DNA from: Paludibacteraceae bacterium
GTDB taxonomy: Bacteria > Bacteroidota > Bacteroidia > Bacteroidales > Paludibacteraceae
Direction of reading: 5' to 3'
NCBI GenBank assembly: GCA_017417025.1
Contig: JAFPZY010000064.1
Span: forward strand, 1-64,000
DNA: 64,000 bases
This document shows positions 44,401 through 50,409 of this stretch, piece after piece (positions within the stretch are counted from its first letter, which is position 1; every line of letters starts with the position of its first letter). The position numbers and the translations under genes were made by a program. The notes beneath the pieces are model-generated. The model was not told the DNA's origin, did no database searches, and saw nothing but the letters and a program-made list of their open reading frames with translations.

Positions 44401-45570
44401 GTTCCCGCCAAAGTCGTCGCGGAAGAGCAGGGTGCCTGTCATGCACAGCCCTTCCGCTGCGCCAGGCACTTCAGAGCAGGTGTTTACCGACAGACTGAAC
44501 AGGTCGCTCTGCATGCGGCAGTTGGGGCGGTCTATGCTGCCGCTGCCTGCAGCAAGGACGCGGTACCAGCCTGCAATGTCGCTGGTGGCGGAGCTGAAAG
44601 GCAGCGTCTGCGTGTTGCCGCATGTCTCCCATGTCTCTCCGTCGGTCGAGTGCTCCCACCTGTATTCTACGGGTTCCGGCAGTGTGCCGTCGTTGGTGAA
44701 GTCCGCTGTCAGGCTGAACGCCTGTCCGCGGCACACTTCCTCCGGTCCGTCAATGGTCAGCGGCGGCAGGCAGAGGCGTATCTCTATGTCGTCAATGGCA
44801 AAGTCGTTGCCTGCGCCGCCCTGGCTCACGTCGTTGTAGATACTCATCTTCACCGCCCCTACATCGTCGGGGACGGCGAAAGTGAGCCCCACCAGATGCC
44901 ATGTGGAGGAATGTATCCAGTCGGCATTTGACTGCAATATAGGGTCGTAGGGTATGTCGCCCGTGCTGTATTCCGCCAGGACGCTGTTGTCGTCCGGATT
45001 GCGCAGCACGAACTTCAGCCTCGGGAAGGCATAGAGCCAGGGGCGGCTGATGTAGTATGAAGCAAGTTCTACATTGGCTATATAGGCACTGAACGAAAGG
45101 CGTGTCCCCGGGCAGAGGTCGCTGATGGTGGTCTCGTAGAAGACGTTGCCGTCCGCCCTGCCGTCCACCTCAAGGAAATAGCCGCGCGTGTAGTCGTCGG
45201 GGTAGGTGTGGTCGTCCTGAATATACCATTGCGAAGCGCGGGCGGAGGATGTGTTTGACGCTGCCGTGTCGCCGTTGCAGTAGCCCGACTTGGTGACTAT
45301 GTATCTGCCGCTGCCCATCTGCCCGAAGCGGTCGGTGAGCAGTTGGCGGTAGCTTTTGTTCATCGTCGTTACGGGCTCCTGTCTTACCCGCGGGTCCTCG
45401 GGCTCGTTGCCGCCGAAGTCTTCGCGGAAGAGCAGCATGCCGCCTGTGCAGGGGTTTTCATCTACGGCAGCCCTTCTGCTGACGGCCTTGCCGCGGGGCA
45501 TAAGAATGTCGCCGGCGGATGCCGTTGCCAGCAAAAGCAAAAAGCAGTATATAAAGCAGCATCTCTTCAT
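41470..45570 (-). CDS. Large T9SS-exported surface protein with repeated modules
   Basis: The 1366-residue protein has a signal peptide (CCFIYCFLLLLATASAG) and a C-terminal type A sorting domain (WTVYDVLGRVCAL...PYAPGTYIVIFNLSDGTEETRKLLIR) that directs export by the type IX system. Residues about 40-740 are two related modules of about 350 residues (each with LLFR-DFGGN, YIQDDHTYP or HIQDDHTYP, FA-DDIEI-LC, and an Ig-like part). Residues about 745-1110 hold six Cys-containing modules of about 60 residues (VC..DMPY.WRG...AG....TLTNAAGCDS) split by proline-rich linkers. Modules three and four are near identical. Likely a surface adhesin or shell protein; no catalytic motif was seen. Confidence 0.85.
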   Translation of the reverse strand: MKRCCFIYCFLLLLATASAGDILMPRGKAVSRRAAVDENPCTGGMLLFREDFGGNEPEDPRVRQEPVTTMNKSYRQLLTDRFGQMGSGRYIVTKSGYCNGDTAASNTSSARASQWYIQDDHTYPDDYTRGYFLEVDGRADGNVFYETTISDLCPGTRLSFSAYIANVELASYYISRPWLYAFPRLKFVLRNPDDNSVLAEYSTGDIPYDPILQSNADWIHSSTWHLVGLTFAVPDDVGAVKMSIYNDVSQGGAGNDFAIDDIEIRLCLPPLTIDGPEEVCRGQAFSLTADFTNDGTLPEPVEYRWEHSTDGETWETCGNTQTLPFSSATSDIAGWYRVLAAGSGSIDRPNCRMQSDLFSLSVNTCSEVPGAAEGLCMTGTLLFRDDFGGNNPDDPLVRQTPVPGMTYGQLLENRYPHMGSGHYLVTKEGYKNGGGNYSQWHIQDDHTYPGDYTRGYFMEVDGDASKIPFYTTTISDLCPNSALTFSAYVVNVMNAGQYVYFINNHRGYTHPALRFELSDPNTGEILASQNTDTIGHDWSLYGVPQAWAQSAAWQLVGINFVVPKGIEAITLKIYNNPKTNNIGNDFAMDDIEIHLCMPPAEITSPPVVCLDSAYQFAVSFRNDGTLAEPLEYRWLYSADQQTWTERWNTKSPAIAEVKDEDAGWYKVCIAGNGNIDRPNCRTFSSEFRLDVEKCTPPPPPPCPKTKFIEADTTVCDTLMPLVWRGVLFTGDSVWRDTVRNTQGCETLIQRLSLATVHCEPPCPASYSYTAVTVCREDMPYTWRGQSINRAGWLRDTLVNAMGCDSIITLTVNMKNCPPPPPCTTTYGDTAAYVCPDDLPYKWRGQTLQKAGQATATLTNAAGCDSLLTLTLALKDCTTPPQPCTTTYGDTTAYVCPDDMPYKWRGQTLQKAGQATATLTNAAGCDSLLTLTLALKDCTTPPPPPTPCTTAVFSDTAALLCRYLLPYTWHGRQLRDAGRLRDTLVSAAGCDSIVTLTLSVEECLPPCATFSDTTATVCEYDMPYTYRGRTFTSAGDYRFRYTNTAGCDSIRTLHLLTDPCENLCAQAVAECTADTVCADDDRLPLTITVRRGRTLACEVLFSDSARSQGFSDMPRTPLDLSPAGKNRETLMLPVPQHEQRSRYVRPDDYSLTLLVEDTCGEWTEHRVRFTVIYPAWVVVQKWNDALAVYNERYNGGYRFSDIQWYREGQVLQAGDTTGEAKRWETLREDGLGEHHSYIYTLPALRFGEAYWAELTREDDGKTFRTCPIYPEPKNADIAPDNDGKTSSRILLTQRTGSDGRPEWTVWSELQCTWTVYDVLGRVCALGQCNAGTGNNVISLLYPYAPGTYIVIFNLSDGTEETRKLLIR
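42761..43126. repeat. 183-bp tandem repeat, 2 near-identical copies in the T9SS protein gene
   Basis: The sequence starting CAGTCTTTCAGGGCGAGCG occurs at 42761 and again at 42944, 183 bases (61 codons) apart. The two copies differ at only a few positions, whereas the other modules of the same family are much more diverged, so this pair is a recent duplication or a converted pair. Confidence 0.85.
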
Positions 45571-45669
45571 TCTTGTGCCGTAAAAGGGGTGCGTGTCTGC
45601 AATATCAGTTGTGGTGTGTGTTTGTAATATTCGCAGTGGTACGTCGTATTAACTTGACAAAAAGCGCTG

Positions 45670-45701
45670 CAAAGTTACAGCCTTTTTTCTGAATATGCAA
45701 G
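45670..45701 (-). promoter_or_regulatory. Bacteroidota-type promoter for the T9SS cargo gene
   Basis: On the minus strand CTTG (45701-45698), 20 bases, then TAACTTTG (45677-45670). The spacer (ATTCAGAAAAAAGG) is nearly the same as in the tRNA-Arg promoter. The leader is about 95 bases. Confidence 0.7.
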
Positions 45702-45842
45702 GCTTTGGGCGAAAATCATGCGGGGGAGGGATTTTTTTATTCTAAATTTGTAGTGGAGGTGTTGTCTGCCGGTGTGCCATTGTGCAAATGTCCGGTGGCG
45801 GTGTTGTGTGTCGGTGTTGCGTGGCGGAGGTGTAAAAATACA

Positions 45843-45875
45843 GACAACGGCCCTGCCGTCTGCAGAGCCGTTGTC
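45843..45875 (-). terminator. Rho-independent terminator after nrdD
   Basis: A perfect 9-bp stem (GACAACGGC at 45843-45851 with GCCGTTGTC at 45867-45875) and a 15-base loop, followed on the minus strand by TGTATTTTT and on the plus strand by TTTTC. It lies about 55 bases past the nrdD stop. Confidence 0.78.
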
Positions 45876-45928
45876 TTTTCTGTTGCCATGCCGCGTTTGT
45901 TGCGGCGGGGCAGGGTACCTGCGGTAGT

Positions 45929-48034
45929 TCAGCACTTTTCTGTCGGAGCCTGCGATGCTTCGGCATAGTGGCGCTGTGCAGCCTCTTTCTGTCTGGCGGC
46001 GGAGAAGTTGCTCACGCGCTTCATGTACCCTATGACGCGTGTCAGGTAGTCCAGGTTCTCCGAGCCGCAGTTGGGGCACTTGTGCAGGTAGCGCTTGTCT
46101 ATATGGCCGCAGTCGTTGCAGACGGTGTTGGGGATGTTGAAGGTGAAGTAGTTGCAGCCTTCCTGTGCGGCTACGCGCAGCAGCTGACGGTACTGCTCTT
46201 TGCTGAGGTGCTCCTCGAGGTTGCAGTGCAGTGCGGAGCCTCCGGTGAGGTGCTCAATGTACTTGCGTCCGTGGAGGCGGAAGCGGTCGAGGATGGTCGT
46301 GTTGGGGTCTTCAACAACATAGAAGTAACTGTTGTAGCAGTCGCGCGGCACAATATATCCGTCCTCTTTGTCCCACTTGGCGTGTTTTACGCCGACGTTC
46401 TCGGCGGGAATCATCTCGCAGTTGAACATAACCTCTTTAGTGCGGTACTCTTTGTTGAGTTTCTCTATGGTGCCGAGTATGTCCTGCACGAACTGCTCGT
46501 ATCTCGGGTTGTCGCTTATCTCGATGCCGAGGAACTCCGCCGCTTCCACCATTCCGTTCACTCCGATGGTGAGGTACTGGCGTGCAATGTTGATGAAGCC
46601 CGCGTCAAAGAGCGGCAGCATGCCGTTGGCCTGCAGTTCTTTGAGGTTCTCGTTGTAGGCGAGCTGCACTTTGTGCATGAGGTCCACCACGTCGTGCACA
46701 TAGTCCTGATAAGGTATGTTGTTGCGCACGGCGTACTGCACGGCGCGGTTGATGTTGATGGTGAGGACCGATTTGGAGCCAGTGCTCACACCTCCGGCCC
46801 CGAGTGTGTAGCTGAAGCCGTTGTCGGTGATTTCGTTGCGCAGGCGGCAGCACGAAGAGAGCGAGTCGGCGTTGTCGCTTATGTAGGTGAAGAAGCTGTG
46901 TCCTTCGGCATACATCTGTGCGGTGAAGTCGCCGTATTCCTTGTCCTTCACGTCCCCGTTCTCGGCAAGGAGCGCCATGGTCTCTACGGGGAAAGTGAGT
47001 ACGGTGCGCAGACGCTCGGCATTGAACCAGTGCATGAAGCGTTTCTGGAGCCAGTTGAGTCCGTCCCAGTCGGGTTTTTCGCCGTCGGGGAAGCGGAAGT
47101 TGCCGAAGAGCGACTCAAAGTAGTAGCGGTCGTAGTAGCTGATGTTCCAGAACACGGACTGGAAGTTGCGTGCGCCGGTTGGCTGGTTGATGCTGTAAAC
47201 AACCTGCTGGAAGCAGTCGGTTATTACGCGGTCAATGGTGCGGCGCTTGAGGCTGAGGTCCACCACTTCGTCGGCGCGTTTCCAGTAGTCCTTGCCGTAT
47301 TCGAGCCCGATGAAATAGTTCATGTACATGAGGAACTCCGGAGTTGCGCATGCGCCAGACAGCATCGACGATACGATGAACACCATGTTGATGAACCCGC
47401 CGCAGAACGACTTGAGGTTGGTGGGCTGGGTGGCGTTTCCGCCCAGGGGTTTGGTGCCATGCAGCAGCCAGGGGTACATGGTGATGGAGGCGCAGTAGTT
47501 GGCCAGGTTGGTCTCGTCGTTCTTGTAGATGAAGTGGCGGTTGAGCAGCGAGATGTAGCGGTCAGCCAGTTCGCGCCCGTACATCGTCTTGATGCGCTCG
47601 GTCAGCATGCGGCGGTTCAGCCTGATGAAGCCCTGCTTGGGCAGTTCGCCTATCAGCGTGGCTATGTTTTTGTTTTCTACGTTGGCGTTAGCGTCAAACT
47701 TGCTGCCTTCCGCGGCGTTGGAGGCCTTGCAGTATTTGATGAGGAACTCCAGTTTTTGCTGTGTCTCGCGGTCTTCGGCATGCTGGTTGCGGTACAGCAT
47801 GTATTTCTTGGCAACCTGGTAGTAGCCTTCCGACATGAGGGCCACCTCAACCTGGTTCTGTATGTCCTCCACGCTTATCCCGTCTGCAATGCGCAGGTGC
47901 GAGAGGATGGATGTGAGCACTTCTTCCGTTGCAAACGAATTGACTGCGAGGAACGACTTCGAGATGGCGTTTTTGATTTTGTCGATGGCGAACAATTCCT
48001 TTTTCCCATCGCGTTTTACAATGTAAGTTTCCAT
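45929..48034 (-). CDS. nrdD: Anaerobic (class III) ribonucleoside-triphosphate reductase
   Basis: NrdD makes deoxyribonucleotides without oxygen through a glycyl radical. The 701-residue protein has an N-terminal ATP-cone (YIVKRDGKKELFAIDKIKNAISKSF), the reductase barrel with conserved KSFCGGFINMVFIVSSMLSGACATPEFL, a C-terminal zinc site (CNDCG and CPNCG) and the glycyl radical motif RVIGYMKR close to the end. Normally the activase gene nrdG follows directly; here a terminator follows and no nrdG is in the window. The promoter lies about 225 bases upstream, giving a long leader. An anaerobic or microaerobic life is implied. Confidence 0.95.
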   Translation of the reverse strand: METYIVKRDGKKELFAIDKIKNAISKSFLAVNSFATEEVLTSILSHLRIADGISVEDIQNQVEVALMSEGYYQVAKKYMLYRNQHAEDRETQQKLEFLIKYCKASNAAEGSKFDANANVENKNIATLIGELPKQGFIRLNRRMLTERIKTMYGRELADRYISLLNRHFIYKNDETNLANYCASITMYPWLLHGTKPLGGNATQPTNLKSFCGGFINMVFIVSSMLSGACATPEFLMYMNYFIGLEYGKDYWKRADEVVDLSLKRRTIDRVITDCFQQVVYSINQPTGARNFQSVFWNISYYDRYYFESLFGNFRFPDGEKPDWDGLNWLQKRFMHWFNAERLRTVLTFPVETMALLAENGDVKDKEYGDFTAQMYAEGHSFFTYISDNADSLSSCCRLRNEITDNGFSYTLGAGGVSTGSKSVLTININRAVQYAVRNNIPYQDYVHDVVDLMHKVQLAYNENLKELQANGMLPLFDAGFINIARQYLTIGVNGMVEAAEFLGIEISDNPRYEQFVQDILGTIEKLNKEYRTKEVMFNCEMIPAENVGVKHAKWDKEDGYIVPRDCYNSYFYVVEDPNTTILDRFRLHGRKYIEHLTGGSALHCNLEEHLSKEQYRQLLRVAAQEGCNYFTFNIPNTVCNDCGHIDKRYLHKCPNCGSENLDYLTRVIGYMKRVSNFSAARQKEAAQRHYAEASQAPTEKC

Positions 48035-48258
48035 ATCTGTCTGTATGTTTTTTTCTGTTTCTTCCTGCTTCGCGGCGGATGGGCGGCGGTGTTTTCAGTG
48101 AGAAAAAGCACTGCCCATTTTCGTCGTGAAAAGAGGCTTGAAATGTGTGTACGGCACTGATTTACAGCCTGTAATGCTGTGTGTGCCGAAATTAGTACGG
48201 TGAGTACATCCTCAATTAAGAGGTAAAATGCAACGCTCCCATTCGCGGTTGCCGAATC
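48035..48258 (-). other. Long 5' leader of nrdD
   Basis: The predicted nrdD transcript has about 225 untranslated bases. I see short complementary stretches (for example TTACAGCCTGTAA near 48163-48175, a palindrome) but no known riboswitch core. No ORF with a family match. The leader could carry regulation by redox or nucleotide state, which is not shown by the sequence. Confidence 0.4.
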
Positions 48259-48264
48259 CGTTTG

Positions 48265-48296
48265 CAAAGATATAACAAATTTATTGTCCGTCCAAA
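48265..48296 (-). promoter_or_regulatory. nrdD: Bacteroidota-type promoter for nrdD
   Basis: On the minus strand TTTG (48296-48293), 20 bases, then TATCTTTG (48272-48265). Confidence 0.72.
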
Positions 48297-48443
48297 TTTT
48301 CGGGCAGTTTTTTTGCAGTTTTTTGTGGACTTTTTTTATACATTTTTTATACCCTCCTTTGGCATAGTCTTTTGCGGGTTTTATCAACATTCGCTATTTT
48401 TGTTGCCTGTTTTCATTGTCGTTTTGCCGTATTCCGGAAGCCG

Positions 48444-48476
48444 CTGTGAGGGTACTGTGACGGTACTGTGACGGTA
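48444..48476. repeat. 11-bp tandem array, 3 units (CTGTGACGGTA)
   Basis: CTGTGA begins at 48444, 48455 and 48466 and GGTA at 48451, 48462 and 48473, an exact 11-bp period. Read on the minus strand the unit is TACCGTCACAG, close to the units at 33251 and 59068. Confidence 0.78.
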
Positions 48477-48554
48477 GGAAACAGCCTGCGTGCATGAGGT
48501 TGGGGCGAGGCTGAATGTGAAAGTGCAGTTTTGCTCTGCTTCAGTGAAAAATCC

Positions 48555-48569
48555 CCCACTTTTCTCCAC
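48555..48569 (-). promoter_or_regulatory. Possible second MraZ-type box pair, inverted
   Basis: On the minus strand GTGGA and GTGGG are ten bases apart with AAAAG between (48569-48555). It matches the box pair at 48666-48680 in 14 of 15 bases but points the other way, about 95 bases upstream. Confidence 0.45.
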
Positions 48570-48625
48570 AATGTTGAAATGTTCTTTATTTGGTTGGTTT
48601 ATAGTGTGTTGGCGTATTGGGTTGT

Positions 48626-48661
48626 TGTTGATAAATCTGTTGATAAAGGTGTTGGTAAATT
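48626..48661. repeat. 12-bp array with DnaA-box-like TGTTGATAA, 3 units
   Basis: TGTTGATAA begins at 48626 and 48638, and TGTTGGTAA at 48650, an exact 12-bp period. The reverse complement TTATCAACA differs by one base from the classical DnaA box TTATCCACA. A further TTATCAACA lies at 48381-48389, and TTCTCCACA at 48562-48570. Confidence 0.6.
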
Positions 48662-48665
48662 TTTT

Positions 48666-48680
48666 GTGGGGAAAAGTGGG
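48666..48680 (+). promoter_or_regulatory. mraZ: MraZ-binding box pair upstream of mraZ
   Basis: GTGGG occurs at 48666-48670 and 48676-48680, that is TGGG boxes ten bases apart. Direct TGGG repeats with a ten-base period are the known operator of MraZ, which represses its own division-cluster promoter. Here the second box covers the place where the -33 element would be. Confidence 0.65.
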
Positions 48681-48708
48681 TTAGTTTCATTTTTTTTTTG
48701 TACTTTTG
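48677..48708 (+). promoter_or_regulatory. mraZ: Promoter of the division and cell-wall cluster
   Basis: A good -7 element TACTTTTG (48701-48708) is present. At the usual distance upstream there is TGGG in place of TTTG, inside the MraZ box. A weak -33 overlapped by the operator fits autorepression. Confidence 0.6.
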
Positions 48709-48748
48709 CAGCGTCAATTGAAAAACACTCAGGATTTCTGATAATAAT

Positions 48749-49210
48749 ATGAATACTTTTATAGGAAATACAGAGGCGCGTGCAGACGAGAAAGGGCGTA
48801 TATTCGTCCCCGCTGCCTATCGCAAAATTCTTGCGGAGGCAGGTTCAAAACACATTATCATGCGCCGTGACACGGACAACGAGTGTCTCGTATTCTACCC
48901 CGAGCAGGTGTGGAACGAAAAAGTGCAGTCGCTGCGCAGCGCACTTGACGAGTGGGACCCTGAAGACCAACTCATACTTATGGAGTTCATGGCTGACGCT
49001 GAGATACTTGACACCGACAGCCAGGGACGCATATTGCTGCAGAAAAAGTACTTTGAGACCATAGGTGCTGCACAGGACGTGCTCTTTGTCGGCATGCTTG
49101 ACAGGTTCGCAATGTGGAACCCGCAGACCTTCGCCGAGAGGAGAGCAGGGAGCAAGGAACTGGCAGACAAGATACGCGAGCGCATGCACAGAGCCGCAAA
49201 AAAAGACTGA
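48749..49210 (+). CDS. mraZ: Transcriptional regulator MraZ
   Basis: MraZ is a ring-forming AbrB-fold regulator that binds TGGG repeats before its own gene. The 153-residue protein has two SpoVT-AbrB repeats (FIGNTEARADEKGRIFVPAAYRKIL and AEILDTDSQGRILLQKKYFETIG), each with the family DxxGR or DSQGR turn. Length is normal. It opens the division and cell-wall cluster; rsmH starts three bases after the stop. Confidence 0.95.
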   Translation: MNTFIGNTEARADEKGRIFVPAAYRKILAEAGSKHIIMRRDTDNECLVFYPEQVWNEKVQSLRSALDEWDPEDQLILMEFMADAEILDTDSQGRILLQKKYFETIGAAQDVLFVGMLDRFAMWNPQTFAERRAGSKELADKIRERMHRAAKKD

Positions 49211-49213
49211 CAA

Positions 49214-50098
49214 ATGGACGCTGTTTACCACATACCCGCATTGCTTGACCCGACCATAGACGGCCTCAACATCCGTCCGGACGGGACGTATGTCGATGTC
49301 ACCTTCGGCGGCGGCGGTCACAGCCGCGCCCTGCTGGCAAGGCTCGGTGCGAACGGGCGGCTCTACAGCTTCGACCGCGACATGGACGCTTATGCCAACG
49401 CGCCCTCCGACAGCCGCTGGCACTTCGTGCACTCCGACTTCCGCTATCTGCGCAACTTCATGGACTATTACGGCGTGCGGGCTGTGGACGGCATTCTGGC
49501 TGACCTCGGTGTCAGTTTCCACCATTTCGACTCTGCCGGACGGGGCTTTTCTTTCCGCTTCGACGGCCCGCTGGACATGCGCATGAACGCCACCGGCGGA
49601 CGCACAGCGGCGGACATAGTGAACACCGCCACAGAGGAGGACCTCGCGCGCGTTCTATATATATATGGCGAACTCAAAAACTCGCGTCAGCTGGCGCGCC
49701 GCATCGTGGCCGCACGTGCAAAGGAGCCTGTCACCCGCACCTCGCAGCTGGCTGACATAGTGGGCACCGACAAGAAAGTGCTGACGCTTGTCTTCCAGGC
49801 GCTGCGCATTGAGGTGAACGACGAACTCGGAGCTCTGCGCGAGATGCTGCTGTCGGCTGCGGAGCTGCTGAAAAGCGGCGGCAGGATTGCCGTGCTGACC
49901 TACCACTCGCTGGAGGACCGCATCGTGAAGAACTTCCTCCGCTCGGGCAACATCGACGGCAAAACCGAGAAAGACTTCTACGGCAATATCCTCACGCCTT
50001 TTACCCTGATAGAGAAGGGTTTGTGCGCCTCCGAAGAGGAGGTGGCCGCCAACCCGCGTGCACGGAGCGCCAAACTGCGAATAGCCGAAAAGAAATGA
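49214..50098 (+). CDS. rsmH: 16S rRNA (cytosine(1402)-N(4))-methyltransferase
   Basis: RsmH methylates N4 of C1402 in 16S rRNA with S-adenosylmethionine. The 294-residue protein has the start HIPALLDPTIDGLNIRPDGTYVDVTFGGGGHSRALL with the SAM-binding glycine loop, GILADLGVSFHHFDSAGRGFSFRFDGPLDMRM, and the C-terminal LTYHSLEDRIVKNFLR motif. Length is normal. Its stop overlaps the ftsL start by four bases (ATGA). Confidence 0.96.
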   Translation: MDAVYHIPALLDPTIDGLNIRPDGTYVDVTFGGGGHSRALLARLGANGRLYSFDRDMDAYANAPSDSRWHFVHSDFRYLRNFMDYYGVRAVDGILADLGVSFHHFDSAGRGFSFRFDGPLDMRMNATGGRTAADIVNTATEEDLARVLYIYGELKNSRQLARRIVAARAKEPVTRTSQLADIVGTDKKVLTLVFQALRIEVNDELGALREMLLSAAELLKSGGRIAVLTYHSLEDRIVKNFLRSGNIDGKTEKDFYGNILTPFTLIEKGLCASEEEVAANPRARSAKLRIAEKK

Positions 50099-50406
50099 AA
50101 CACATAACTCTGAAAGACATACTGAACGGCGATATCGTCACTGCCGACTGGTTCCGCAGGCAGTACATGGTGCTGCTCCTCATCGGGGGACTGCTCTTCG
50201 TGTATATCTATCAGGGCTATGTCGCTCAGAGGCAGAACTACAGGATAAGCAAACTGAAAAAAGAGATACAGGACGCGGACTACGAACTCATGACCATGCA
50301 GGCCACTCTTACCGACCTCACGCGGCAGTCGGCTGTAGCGGGCGAGCTCAAAGAGCGGGGCAGCGAACTGCAGGAAAACAGCAAACCCGTAATCAGACTC
50401 AGATAA
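50095..50406 (+). CDS. ftsL: FtsL-like cell division protein
   Basis: The 103-residue protein has a short cytoplasmic part, one membrane segment (about 28-46, MVLLLIGGLLFVYIYQGYV) and a periplasmic coiled coil (RISKLKKEIQDADYELMTMQATLTDLTRQS), the layout of FtsL. It should bridge divisome subcomplexes and activate FtsI-FtsW. Identity rests on topology, size and the position between rsmH and ftsI. ATG 50095 is used; the longer frame overlaps rsmH. Confidence 0.85.
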   Translation: MKHITLKDILNGDIVTADWFRRQYMVLLLIGGLLFVYIYQGYVAQRQNYRISKLKKEIQDADYELMTMQATLTDLTRQSAVAGELKERGSELQENSKPVIRLR

Positions 50407-50409
50407 GCC

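Larger units (their letters stand above)
45571..45928. other. Spacer between nrdD and the T9SS cargo gene
   Basis: No gene is seen. It contains the promoter at 45670-45701, a G/T-rich stretch (about 45760-45835) with repeated GGCGGTGTTG and GTCGGTGTTG motifs, and the terminator at 45843-45875. No nrdG reading frame is present. Confidence 0.7.

Noticed and set aside
45968..48160. Long open frames opposite nrdD, bamA, radA, rsmH-ftsI and other genes
   Set aside because: They lie fully antisense to genes with clear families, have amino-acid content (runs of V, H, R, Q) expected from the complementary strand, and no motif or promoter supports them.
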